Shown here: positions 1 through 8,288 of the stretch, in pieces
Layout: every line of letters starts with the position of its first letter
Numbering within the stretch: position 1 is the first letter of the stretch
Assembly (NCBI GenBank): GCA_034668785.1
Contig: JAXDOS010000262.1
Span: 1 to 34,425 of the forward strand
Direction of reading: 5' to 3'
Length of the DNA: 34,425 bases
Source: CANKHA01 sp034668785
Lineage (GTDB): Bacteria > Pseudomonadota > Alphaproteobacteria > Rhizobiales > Xanthobacteraceae
Program-made: the position numbers and the translations under genes
The notes under the pieces: model-generated
Databases searched by the model: none
Told to the model about the DNA's origin: nothing
The model's input: only the letters and a program-made list of their open reading frames with translations

Positions 1-59
1 ACCGCGTTGTTCTGGTCGATCCGGCAACGAGCACGGTAGTCGGCGAGATCGTGGAATAA
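1..59 (+). CDS. C-terminal end of a DUF1236 family protein (partial)
   Basis: Only the last 18 codons are present, with the first full codon at base 3. The residues RVVLVDPATSTVVGEIVE followed by TAA match the end of the complete DUF1236 protein at 2329-2916, which finishes ILLINPRERIVVGEITK. DUF1236 proteins in Hyphomicrobiales are exported, of unknown function, and end in this type of beta-strand pair. The gene is followed by a strong terminator at 82-112, so it closes its own transcript. The family call rests on this short tail and on the paralogue; the rest of the protein lies outside the window. Confidence 0.7.
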   Translation, partial: RVVLVDPATSTVVGEIVE

Positions 60-81
60 CGGCAGAAATCCTGATTGGTAT

Positions 82-112
82 AAAAGCCCGGCACAAAGGT
101 GCCGGGCTTTTT
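82..112 (+). terminator. Rho-independent terminator after the DUF1236 fragment
   Basis: Perfect 13-bp inverted repeat AAAAGCCCGGCAC / GTGCCGGGCTTTT around an AAAG loop (95-98), with a T run at 108-112. It starts 23 bases after the stop codon of the upstream gene. Confidence 0.92.
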
Positions 113-299
113 CTCATTATGAGATTGGATGCAAGACAACTTGCTCTTGGCCAGAAAGTTCCGGTCGTACACTGGATGTTAGTTAAAACGCGGTAGAGAT
201 GTCCGAATTCGGGGACGGGGGAACGGAATGCGCAGCGCGGCGTTTTCCCGCCATCAACGAACGACAACAATGTGGTTCGAGAAAACTAACGGGATGACC

Positions 300-464
300 A
301 TGGCAGACAAAAGCAGCCTCGGACGTGTCGGTTTATTCTTTGGCGGCATAACTTTCGCGGTGATGCTGGTGGCTGTTGTGGTCGTGCAAAGCCACCTTGA
401 AGGCCGTTTAGCCCTCGACGATGCCGCGTCAGGGCCGCAAGTCGTCTCTTTTTCCACGCATTAG
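300..464 (+). CDS. Small single-pass membrane protein (54 aa), first of a tandem pair
   Basis: The protein starts MADKSSLGRVGLFFGG and has one hydrophobic segment at about residues 9-30, rich in Val, followed by a short polar tail ending SGPQVVSFSTH. No named domain is recognised. The start is uncertain: in-frame ATG codons at 294 and 228 also exist, and a purine-rich GGGGGAACGGA just before 228 would support a 78-residue form. I prefer 300 because the next small gene (539-685) also begins MAD directly ahead of its membrane segment, and because the extra N-terminal residues are polar and low in character. The two proteins share the pattern MAD...VG...G.T...VV, so they may be paralogues. Function unknown; an inner-membrane location is inferred from the single hydrophobic helix. 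Confidence 0.55.
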   Translation: MADKSSLGRVGLFFGGITFAVMLVAVVVVQSHLEGRLALDDAASGPQVVSFSTH

Positions 465-538
465 TCTTCCGGCGCTATATTGCACTGTGACTTGCAACGG
501 CGAGTGCTGAGAGCCTGGAGGGGAAGCGACCGATCACC

Positions 539-685
539 ATGGCGGATCACCGTCTCGCATTTGTCGGCTTTATTCTCGCCGGCGTGACCGTGGTGCTGGC
601 GATTCTGACTGTCGTCATCCATGAAGCCCAGCCCGGTCGTAGCAGTGTGCTGAAGCTTGAACTACCTCCCGCTGCGCCGAAATAA
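539..685 (+). CDS. Small single-pass membrane protein (48 aa), second of a tandem pair
   Basis: The reading frame MADHRLAFVGFILAG... ends ...LELPPAAPK and stops at TAA 683-685. It has one hydrophobic segment at about residues 7-27, then a short Pro-rich tail that would probably face the periplasm. GGAGGGG at 517-523 precedes the ATG, although the spacing of about 15 bases is long for a ribosome binding site. The gene follows the similar 54-residue protein by 74 bases on the same strand. The shared MAD start, the position of the helix and the tandem arrangement support a real gene over a chance reading frame. Function is unknown. It resembles small hypothetical membrane proteins of Bradyrhizobium relatives, but no family name can be given. 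Confidence 0.55.
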   Translation: MADHRLAFVGFILAGVTVVLAILTVVIHEAQPGRSSVLKLELPPAAPK

Positions 686-775
686 CGTTGCATGACGCCG
701 TTGTGCGCTCTGAAGGCGAGCGGTAGCCTCTTAACCATCCCGTCGCGGCCCTCGCGTTTCCCCCATTCGTACCTA

Positions 776-868
776 TATAATGAACTTCGTTTGGGTGATG
801 ACCATTCAAATGACGTTTAATCGATATATCGCTACCTCGATTGAGGCGGTGTCGATTGAAACGCCGCC
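776..868 (+). promoter_or_regulatory. Candidate promoter and structured leader of the 908-1204 gene
   Basis: A perfect TATAAT stands at 776-781 with no convincing -35 element. Downstream in the presumed leader lie the 10-bp palindrome CGATATATCG (822-831) and an 8-bp hairpin, GGCGGTGT (845-852) with ACGCCGCC (861-868), about 40 bases before the start codon. Regulation through these elements is a guess. Confidence 0.3.
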
Positions 869-907
869 TGCCTGCGGCTGATAATTTCGAGTAAAAGGAG
901 ATAATCC

Positions 908-1204
908 ATGTCGCAGCTCGCCCCCAATCAGATGCGAGGGCCCATGCGGGATCTAGGCACGATTGACTACAGCGCGCCGGCGGAGTTGTTTCCCAGCCGC
1001 AGCCGCAAGACTCGAAGCCCCATGAGCTACCGCCGGTTTGATACCGCGGCGGAAGCGGTGCGCTTCGCTATCGAGGAACTGCCGCCGACGCTTCTGCTCG
1101 GCGCCTTCCTGGAAGTAAACGAAGTGCGTTTTAGCGGCGACGACATCCGGCGGCTGTACGACAGCCCGGATTATCCGCTGCCGCGAGCCGTCCCCGCGAA
1201 TTGA
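908..1204 (+). CDS. Conserved hypothetical protein of Hyphomicrobiales (98 aa)
   Basis: The ATG at 908 is preceded by AAAGGAG at 894-900, a good ribosome binding site. The first 40 residues are polar and probably disordered. The remainder (SYRRFDTAAEAVRFAIEELP, then LLGAFLEVNEVRFSGDDIRRLYDS) looks like a small alpha/beta domain that recurs as an uncharacterised conserved protein in Bradyrhizobium relatives. There is no signal peptide, membrane segment or known catalytic motif, so it is probably cytoplasmic. It ends just before a strong hairpin shared with the convergent 49-residue gene. Function unknown. Confidence 0.85.
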   Translation: MSQLAPNQMRGPMRDLGTIDYSAPAELFPSRSRKTRSPMSYRRFDTAAEAVRFAIEELPPTLLLGAFLEVNEVRFSGDDIRRLYDSPDYPLPRAVPAN

Positions 1205-1226
1205 TCTGCTGTCGCGTGAGCGTTGG

Positions 1227-1253
1227 AAGAGGGGGCCCTTAGGGCCCCTTTTT
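1227..1253. terminator. Terminator between convergent genes; its loop is the stop codon of the minus gene
   Basis: GGGGCCC (1232-1238), loop TTA (1239-1241), GGGCCCC (1242-1248), then TTTTT (1249-1253). The stem extends with weak A-T and G-T pairs back to 1227. The T run serves the plus-strand gene ending at 1204. On the minus strand the loop reads TAA, which is exactly the stop codon of the 1239-1388 gene. Confidence 0.88.
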
Positions 1254-1388
1254 GCCGTAAGGATTGCTGCCCGGCTGGCCCTGGTTTTGCGCCATCCCGA
1301 ACGACGAAGAGGAACCTTCCTTCTTCTTGTTCTTGTCGGCCTTTGGTTTCTTCTTCTCTTTGTTACTTCGCATCTGACCCTTGGCCAT
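1239..1388 (-). CDS. Small, very basic MAKGQ protein (49 aa)
   Basis: The protein begins MAKGQMRSNKEKKKPKADKN, continues with more Lys, and then has a Ser/Gly/Gln/Asn-rich tail ending SNPYGKKGP. Small proteins starting MAKGQ.RSNKE.KKPK are widespread and uncharacterised in Rhizobiales. AGGAGAA lies about 5-11 bases upstream of the ATG on the minus strand, a convincing ribosome binding site, so the longer upstream in-frame extension is not needed. About one third of the residues are Lys or Arg, all in the first half, which suggests nucleic-acid or ribosome contact (inference). The stop codon sits in the loop of the terminator hairpin at 1227-1253. Confidence 0.88.
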   Translation of the reverse strand: MAKGQMRSNKEKKKPKADKNKKKEGSSSSFGMAQNQGQPGSNPYGKKGP

Positions 1389-1590
1389 GACGTTCTCCTG
1401 CGCGCTGTTGCGATGCCGGATTGATCCGGTGAGAGGGCGGCATTTTGCGCTTTTGCGCGGCGGGAACAAGGGGCGGTGCTTTTGTACACAGCAGACGCGA
1501 CACCGAAGATTTGCAGGCATGGCTCTGCTTCAAACATGAACATGTATTCAGACAGACTAATGCGCGCGCGCCCAAGTATAAGGAGACATA

Positions 1591-1653
1591 CGCAGGAACA
1601 ACTCCGACACCTGCGGGTTGTCTCGGACAGAGAACGAATACCCGTTGTTCTCT
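1591..1653 (+). promoter_or_regulatory. Structured 5' leader with a possible pseudoknot upstream of the 1679 gene
   Basis: CGCAGG (1591-1596) pairs with CCTGCG (1610-1615). ACAAC (1598-1602), inside that loop, pairs with GTTGT (1617-1621) outside it: the order expected of an H-type pseudoknot. A second, 7-bp hairpin AGAGAAC (1629-1635) / GTTCTCT (1647-1653) ends 13 bases before the AAGGAGGA ribosome binding site. Whether this controls translation is not shown by the sequence. Confidence 0.35.
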
Positions 1654-1678
1654 ATTCTATTTATACAAGGAGGATCTC

Positions 1679-1903
1679 ATGAAAAAGCTTGCTCTTGCGT
1701 TCGCCGCTGCTGCGGTGACGATTGCCTTTGCTGCCCCGGCTTCCGCTGAGGAAGTCAAACTCCGCGTCGGAGAAGCTCATCACGCTCGCGCGCAGGCCCG
1801 TCACGTCACTATCGTGCATCGTGACCGCGGCATGCATCGTGGCTGGGAACATCAGCGCGAGCGTCACGCCGCCAAGAAGGTCATCATCAAGCATCGCTAC
1901 TAA
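1679..1903 (+). CDS. Small secreted His/Arg-rich protein (74 aa)
   Basis: MKKLALAFAAAAVTIAFAA followed by PASA|EE is a classical Sec signal peptide with predicted cleavage after residue 23. The mature part, about 51 residues, is rich in His and Arg (HHARAQARHVTIVHRDRGMH and on) and strongly basic. AAGGAGGA at 1667-1674 with 4-base spacing decides the start; upstream in-frame codons would bury the signal peptide. Similar short exported His-rich proteins occur in Bradyrhizobium relatives, without a known function. The His content invites a metal- or polyanion-binding role, which is inference only. The gene is preceded by a structured leader and followed by two hairpins, the second a terminator. 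Confidence 0.85.
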   Translation: MKKLALAFAAAAVTIAFAAPASAEEVKLRVGEAHHARAQARHVTIVHRDRGMHRGWEHQRERHAAKKVIIKHRY

Positions 1904-1923
1904 GATCCGCATACGGATCGTGT

Positions 1924-1956
1924 GAATGGCCCTGGCTTCGCCGGGGCCATTCGTTT
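1924..1956 (+). terminator. Hairpin terminator after the His-rich protein gene
   Basis: GAATGGCCCTGGC (1924-1936) pairs with GCCGGGGCCATTC (1940-1952) through 13 pairs including one T-G, loop TTC, followed by a short GTTT. A smaller hairpin GATCCG/CGGATC (1904-1919) directly follows the stop codon. Confidence 0.72.
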
Positions 1957-1974
1957 AAGCGGCAGGCGCGGATG

Positions 1975-2184
1975 TTATGAGCCCTGCACCACGCGGTGAT
2001 CGCTGAGCTTCTTCACGGCGCCGGATTTCAGCGCGGTTTGTACGGCAAGCTCGACACTGCAGACCTGTCGGCAATGGTGGCAGGTGATACTGCTGTCCGG
2101 CGTCAGCATGGCCGGGCCGGAAAAGCGGTGATCGGCACAAGCCGGGCACTGCCCCACCGCGCCGAAGATAAAATAGGTGGCCAT
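1975..2184 (-). CDS. Small CxxC protein with a zinc-ribbon-like pattern (69 aa)
   Basis: The protein MATYFIFGAVGQCPACADHR... contains CPAC at residues 13-16 and CHHC at 35-38, plus one more Cys at 42. Two CxxC knuckles about 18 residues apart are the usual arrangement of a small zinc ribbon. There is no signal peptide. GGAGGA lies about 6 bases upstream of the ATG on the minus strand. It is divergent from the DUF1236 gene at 2329 and convergent with the His-rich protein gene. Zinc binding is an inference from the Cys pattern; the partner and function are unknown. Confidence 0.75.
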   Translation of the reverse strand: MATYFIFGAVGQCPACADHRFSGPAMLTPDSSITCHHCRQVCSVELAVQTALKSGAVKKLSDHRVVQGS

Positions 2185-2328
2185 ACAGCGTCCTCCGCAA
2201 AGCTGTGCCTCGTTCATGCGGACCCAGCAGGCAAGTAGCGCCTCTATAGGGTTTTTTCGTCGCCGCCTGCAACGAGTTGGCTCCCAGGACGTTGTACTTG
2301 GAAGTCCTCTGCAACGGGAGTATTCATC

Positions 2329-2916
2329 ATGCAACGCTCTTTGCGCTATGGCGTGATCGCGCTCACGCTGCTCGCCGGCGCCGGGCTCGCCCAGAGCCAA
2401 GAAAAAAGCCAGCAAAATACCGCTGACGAGGCGCTGACAAACCGCACGCCATCGCAAGGCGAGCGTCAGGGCAATGAGGCCAAGCAAGACGCTGCGCCGC
2501 AGACCGGCCCGCAGATGGCCATACCGGGTACCCAGGCGGTTGGGCAGGATAAGGTTTTCCAGGACGGCAAGCTTGCAGCCCCCGGCGCCCCGCAGGGCAC
2601 CCAGGACGAGCCGGCTAAATTCTCCGCCAAGAACAACGCCGACGACAAAACCCCGACCATGGCATGGCCGCCGGCGCTCACCGCCGAGCAGAAACAGGCC
2701 ATCTACAGCAGCATCAGCAGCGGGCAAGCGCCGATCGTGATCAGCGACGCGAAACCCGCCGACAAGTTCAACGCCTGGGCCCAGTACCAGGACTTGCCCT
2801 CGGACGTGACGGATAAGATACCGTTCGTGCGCGACTACAAATACGTCCGGCTGCAGGACAAGATCCTGCTGATCAACCCGCGCGAGCGCATCGTGGTCGG
2901 CGAGATCACCAAGTAA
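2329..2916 (+). CDS. DUF1236 family exported protein (195 aa)
   Basis: It begins with a signal peptide (MQRSLRYGVIALTLLAGAG, then LAQSQ). A long low-complexity region rich in Gln, Ala, Pro and Gly follows (about 25-125). The C-terminal DUF1236 region runs from about 125: AWPPALTAEQKQAIYSSISS is the common 'T.EQ...I' helix, and DKIPFVRDYKYVRLQDKILL with the final NPRERIVVGEITK is the conserved strand pair. Members are periplasmic, often tandem in Rhizobiales, and of unknown function. GGGAG precedes the ATG. It is a paralogue of the protein whose tail is at 1-59, so this is a small DUF1236 cluster broken up by the microprotein genes. The window does not explain its role. Confidence 0.9.
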   Translation: MQRSLRYGVIALTLLAGAGLAQSQEKSQQNTADEALTNRTPSQGERQGNEAKQDAAPQTGPQMAIPGTQAVGQDKVFQDGKLAAPGAPQGTQDEPAKFSAKNNADDKTPTMAWPPALTAEQKQAIYSSISSGQAPIVISDAKPADKFNAWAQYQDLPSDVTDKIPFVRDYKYVRLQDKILLINPRERIVVGEITK

Positions 2917-2928
2917 CAAAGTTCAAAA

Positions 2929-2959
2929 GTGGTGCTCGCGGCTAGGCCGTGAGCACCAC
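2929..2959 (-). terminator. Hairpin terminator reading on the minus strand
   Basis: A 14-bp stem with one G-T pair, 2929-2942 with 2946-2959 (GTGGTGCTCGCGGC / GCCGTGAGCACCAC), loop TAG. On the minus strand it is followed by TTTTGAACTTT. On the plus strand the downstream side has no T run, so it fits the minus-strand remnant better than the DUF1236 gene, although it may block read-through from both. Confidence 0.6.
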
Positions 2960-3105
2960 GAACAAATACACCACCACAGCAGCCCAGCCGACCACGAACG
3001 CGTGCGATATTCGCCGCTCACGGGGCGCGGTCCGTCGACGATCCACACATCCGGCGCGACGAGCTTCGGGATGTTGAGCGGGGGATAGGGGGAGAGGGCG
3101 GGCAT
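2942..3105 (-). pseudogene. Remnant of a gene with a DUF4336-like N-terminus and a separate-frame membrane tail
   Basis: From an ATG at 3105 the frame reads MPALSPYPPLNIPKLVAPDV, then WIVDGPRPVSGE, close to the start of DUF4336 (metallo-hydrolase-like) proteins of Rhizobiales, which open with PPL..PK.VA.D.WIVDG. After about 30 residues that frame loses sense. Another minus frame holds RISHAFVVGWAAVVVYLFVV followed by LTA and TAG at 2942-2944, a convincing membrane helix whose stop lies at the terminator loop. The whole stretch is only about 160 bases, far short of the usual 230-plus residues. I read it as a gene reduced by deletion and frameshift. It could instead be two unrelated fragments or a tiny membrane gene with a non-ATG start. 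Confidence 0.35.
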
Positions 3106-3160
3106 GAAAGAGGAAGGAGCGAGTGCGGCGTTAGTTCCGGTAGGTTAGACGGCGCAGGCT

Positions 3161-5932
<2,772 letters not shown>

Positions 5933-5985
5933 GCACGGAATATGGGTCGCCGCGGCCCAGGGCGGAAGGGCTTCGCCAGCGGGAT

Positions 5986-7332
5986 CTAGTTCGCCACCAT
6001 GGTGTGGCTCGCGAGATCTATCGTGACCATGTCGAAGCGCGATTGCGCGAGCGTGCTGGCTCCCACCTGGTGAAAGCCGATCTTGAGCTGCTCCTTGTCG
6101 ACATGAATCCGCAGATATCCGTAGTTGGTGTCATCGTATTTTTCGAGAAGCAGTTCCTTTACCTCGAGGGCGGGATGAGATTCCATATAGTCGACGCGGG
6201 AGCCGGCGTGAGGCTCCGCGGCGACCTCGCCCTTGCCAGCGCGGACCAGAGGATTCACGTTGTGACCTCCGTCGCCGCAGACGATAAACGGAACATCGCG
6301 CTCCTGGCCGGCGAAATTCACGATCCGCGTATAGCGCTGATAATTGTGCGCGTGGGCGGAGAGGAAAGCGTGCGGATAAACGCCCTCCTGCTTGCAGATG
6401 GTGTCGATCTGCCGGAGCATCGCGGAACTGCTTCCGTGATTTCCTCCCTTTCCTCCATCTTTCGGGCCTGGCGAATAGCTGAAGGGCGGGTGGTGGACCG
6501 CAAGCAACAGTGCGCCCTTGAACTGCTCTTGCTTGATCCGTTTGAGTTGCGCCGCCAGGAATTTTAGCTGCAGGTCGGAAACGGCCGGCCATTTGGTGTC
6601 TTGATTGGAGATCACGCCGGGGCCTTCAAGGGAGTTGCTGAACAGGCCGATGATGCGCACGAAGGGCGCGTGCAGCGTGAAATATACGCCCGGCTGGGTC
6701 ATCGCCGTGCGATGCAGCGAGCCGGCTTCCGGGGTAATCGTGGGGGCCGCGGCGCAAAAATTGCGGAGGAAGGTTTTCAGCGGCTCCTTAGCCGGCGGCG
6801 TGCCAGGTACGATGAAGGAGTCATGGTTGCCCGGTATTGCGAAGATTGGAGCCGGATAATTTCGGAATGGTTCGTAGAACTGATCGTAATAATATCGGGC
6901 CTCGCCGAAATTGTAGATGACGTCGCCAAGATGGAAAAGAAACGCCGGGCGGTTGGCGTCGTTGGACTGCGCGGCGTCCATGGTGACTTGGTCGGTGACG
7001 CGCAGCTCTTTCGAATACTTGCGCACGTTCGACGCGCCCGAATCGCCGAGCGCGTGAAAGATGATCTTGCCCGCCTGCGTGATCTTCTTGACGATCTGAT
7101 CGCCGTGGTTGCCGTAAGCTTGCGCCAGCTCGAACATTTCATTCGCCGCGGCGCGCGATTTTGGAATTGCTACGACCTCTTTCTTCAATAGGTTCGAAAC
7201 TTCGGTGTAGGTTTCGGTGTCGCTCGGGTGCGTGGTATGAAAGCCCGTTGGGTCCGGTTGCGCCGCATCTTCACCGAAATAGGGCTCGTGAAAGATCGGT
7301 TGCGAAAGATGTAAGACGGATTCCCTCGGCAT
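5986..7332 (-). CDS. Metallophosphoesterase (calcineurin-like) family protein
   Basis: The 448-residue protein carries the metal-binding motifs of the calcineurin-like superfamily in order: GDSG near residue 96, LGDVIYNFGE at 135-144, GNHD at 168-171, HHPP at 280-283 and HAHNYQRY at 327-334. The last motif and the long spacing resemble purple acid phosphatase-like members, which hydrolyse phosphate esters with a di-metal centre. The natural substrate cannot be told. There is no obvious signal peptide; the first 50 residues are polar. The start is well set by GGGGGAGG about 7 bases upstream on the minus strand. It is followed after 53 bases by uvrB on the same strand. No functional link between the two is evident. 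Confidence 0.9.
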   Translation of the reverse strand: MPRESVLHLSQPIFHEPYFGEDAAQPDPTGFHTTHPSDTETYTEVSNLLKKEVVAIPKSRAAANEMFELAQAYGNHGDQIVKKITQAGKIIFHALGDSGASNVRKYSKELRVTDQVTMDAAQSNDANRPAFLFHLGDVIYNFGEARYYYDQFYEPFRNYPAPIFAIPGNHDSFIVPGTPPAKEPLKTFLRNFCAAAPTITPEAGSLHRTAMTQPGVYFTLHAPFVRIIGLFSNSLEGPGVISNQDTKWPAVSDLQLKFLAAQLKRIKQEQFKGALLLAVHHPPFSYSPGPKDGGKGGNHGSSSAMLRQIDTICKQEGVYPHAFLSAHAHNYQRYTRIVNFAGQERDVPFIVCGDGGHNVNPLVRAGKGEVAAEPHAGSRVDYMESHPALEVKELLLEKYDDTNYGYLRIHVDKEQLKIGFHQVGASTLAQSRFDMVTIDLASHTMVAN

Positions 7333-7486
7333 GGCTGACCTCCCCCACGAGGCTGCAACTTATGAGAGTAAGTGGCGCAACTTAGGGAAGTTGTGTGAAG
7401 TCTGCAAGACAGCCGCGGGCGGTCTTCGGTCTAAGCCAGCCGGCTTTAATCGGCTGATCGTGTTTGACCGGCAGGGACAGAGAGTT

Positions 7487-8062
7487 TCACCGTTCCGCGC
7501 GGGCTCCGGAGCAGGCCGGAGCGAAGTTGCCCTCGCCACGCGTCAGCATGCTGACGTTTTCCCGCAACGGCGGGGGAAAATCGTAGACCGAGATGCCGCC
7601 CTTGTTGAAGGCCGTCCGCACCGAGTCGTGGACGCGTTGGTCGAAAGGAGTGGAGAATGCCACGGTGGCGACTTGCAGTTTTTTTTCATTGCAGCCGCTG
7701 AAGCCGCAGCCCATCTTGTCGCGCCAAGCCTTGGCGTAGGCGCTCACGGCGGCGACGAAGTTGGCCTTCGTGGTGCTGTCGCAAGGGGAAAGCGCATAAG
7801 CTTCGCCCGCCGTCATCGCCGCCGACCTCAGCTTGTCGCGGATAACGTCGCCGTCGCTCTGCGGCGTTTGTGAGTTGGGTCCCTCATGCTGGATTCCGGC
7901 TTGAGCCGAGGTCTCGATGGCCGGAAGGGTCGCGTCCGGTGTTAGCGCCTCGACGGTAGCCGCAGCGGGCACCGGCGCATCCATCTTCATCCAGATACCG
8001 CCGGAAACAGCGGTGACGAGTATTCCGGCGATGAGAACTGAGAAGCGAAGATCCTGCACCAT
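7487..8062 (-). CDS. Hypothetical membrane-anchored or exported protein (191 aa)
   Basis: A hydrophobic segment at residues 7-24 (LRFSVLIAGILVTAVSGG) is a signal anchor or uncleaved signal. A low-complexity Ala/Pro/Thr linker follows, then a compact C-terminal region from about residue 85 with three Cys (SPCDSTTK, GCGFSGC) and the phrase VAFSTPFDQRVHDSVRTAFN. The Cys residues could form disulphides in the periplasm. I recognise no family. GGGGA stands shortly before the ATG. The neighbours are the metallophosphoesterase downstream (154 bases away) and the ABC transporter gene on its upstream side (215-base gap), all on the minus strand, with no evident shared role. Confidence 0.75.
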   Translation of the reverse strand: MVQDLRFSVLIAGILVTAVSGGIWMKMDAPVPAAATVEALTPDATLPAIETSAQAGIQHEGPNSQTPQSDGDVIRDKLRSAAMTAGEAYALSPCDSTTKANFVAAVSAYAKAWRDKMGCGFSGCNEKKLQVATVAFSTPFDQRVHDSVRTAFNKGGISVYDFPPPLRENVSMLTRGEGNFAPACSGARAER

Positions 8063-8269
8063 GACTTTTCCCCGGCATAGCCTGAGAAGGTCTTTATAGG
8101 TGTGGGCGCGTTATTTTCATCTTAAGACTGCGGGCGCGTAGCCGGTGACCGTGATTCTGGTAAGCGGATGGTTAAGTGATCAGCTCAAGTTGAATCGGCA
8201 AGGCGCCGCAGCGGCTTCAATGAAGCATTATTGCGGTGGCGCGGATTAGAGCCGGTTGGATAACGGCGT

Positions 8270-8288
8270 CCGCGGAGTTACTCCGCGG
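8270..8288 (-). terminator. Hairpin whose loop is the stop codon of the ABC transporter gene
   Basis: CCGCGGAG (8270-8277), loop TTA (8278-8280), CTCCGCGG (8281-8288). The minus-strand stop TAA of the transporter is exactly the loop. A weaker outer pairing AACG/CGTT extends it. No T run follows on the minus strand, so it may act by stabilising the transcript end or with Rho, not as a classical terminator. Confidence 0.5.

Noticed and set aside
953..1543. A 196-codon minus-strand frame across 908-1204 and the MAKGQ gene
   Set aside because: It covers two better supported genes on different strands, has no ribosome binding site, and is Arg-rich as expected of a shadow.
7437..7456. Hairpin CAGCCG/CGGCTG as terminator of the 7487-8062 gene
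   Set aside because: The stem is 6 bp with an 8-base loop and no T run follows; too weak to call.
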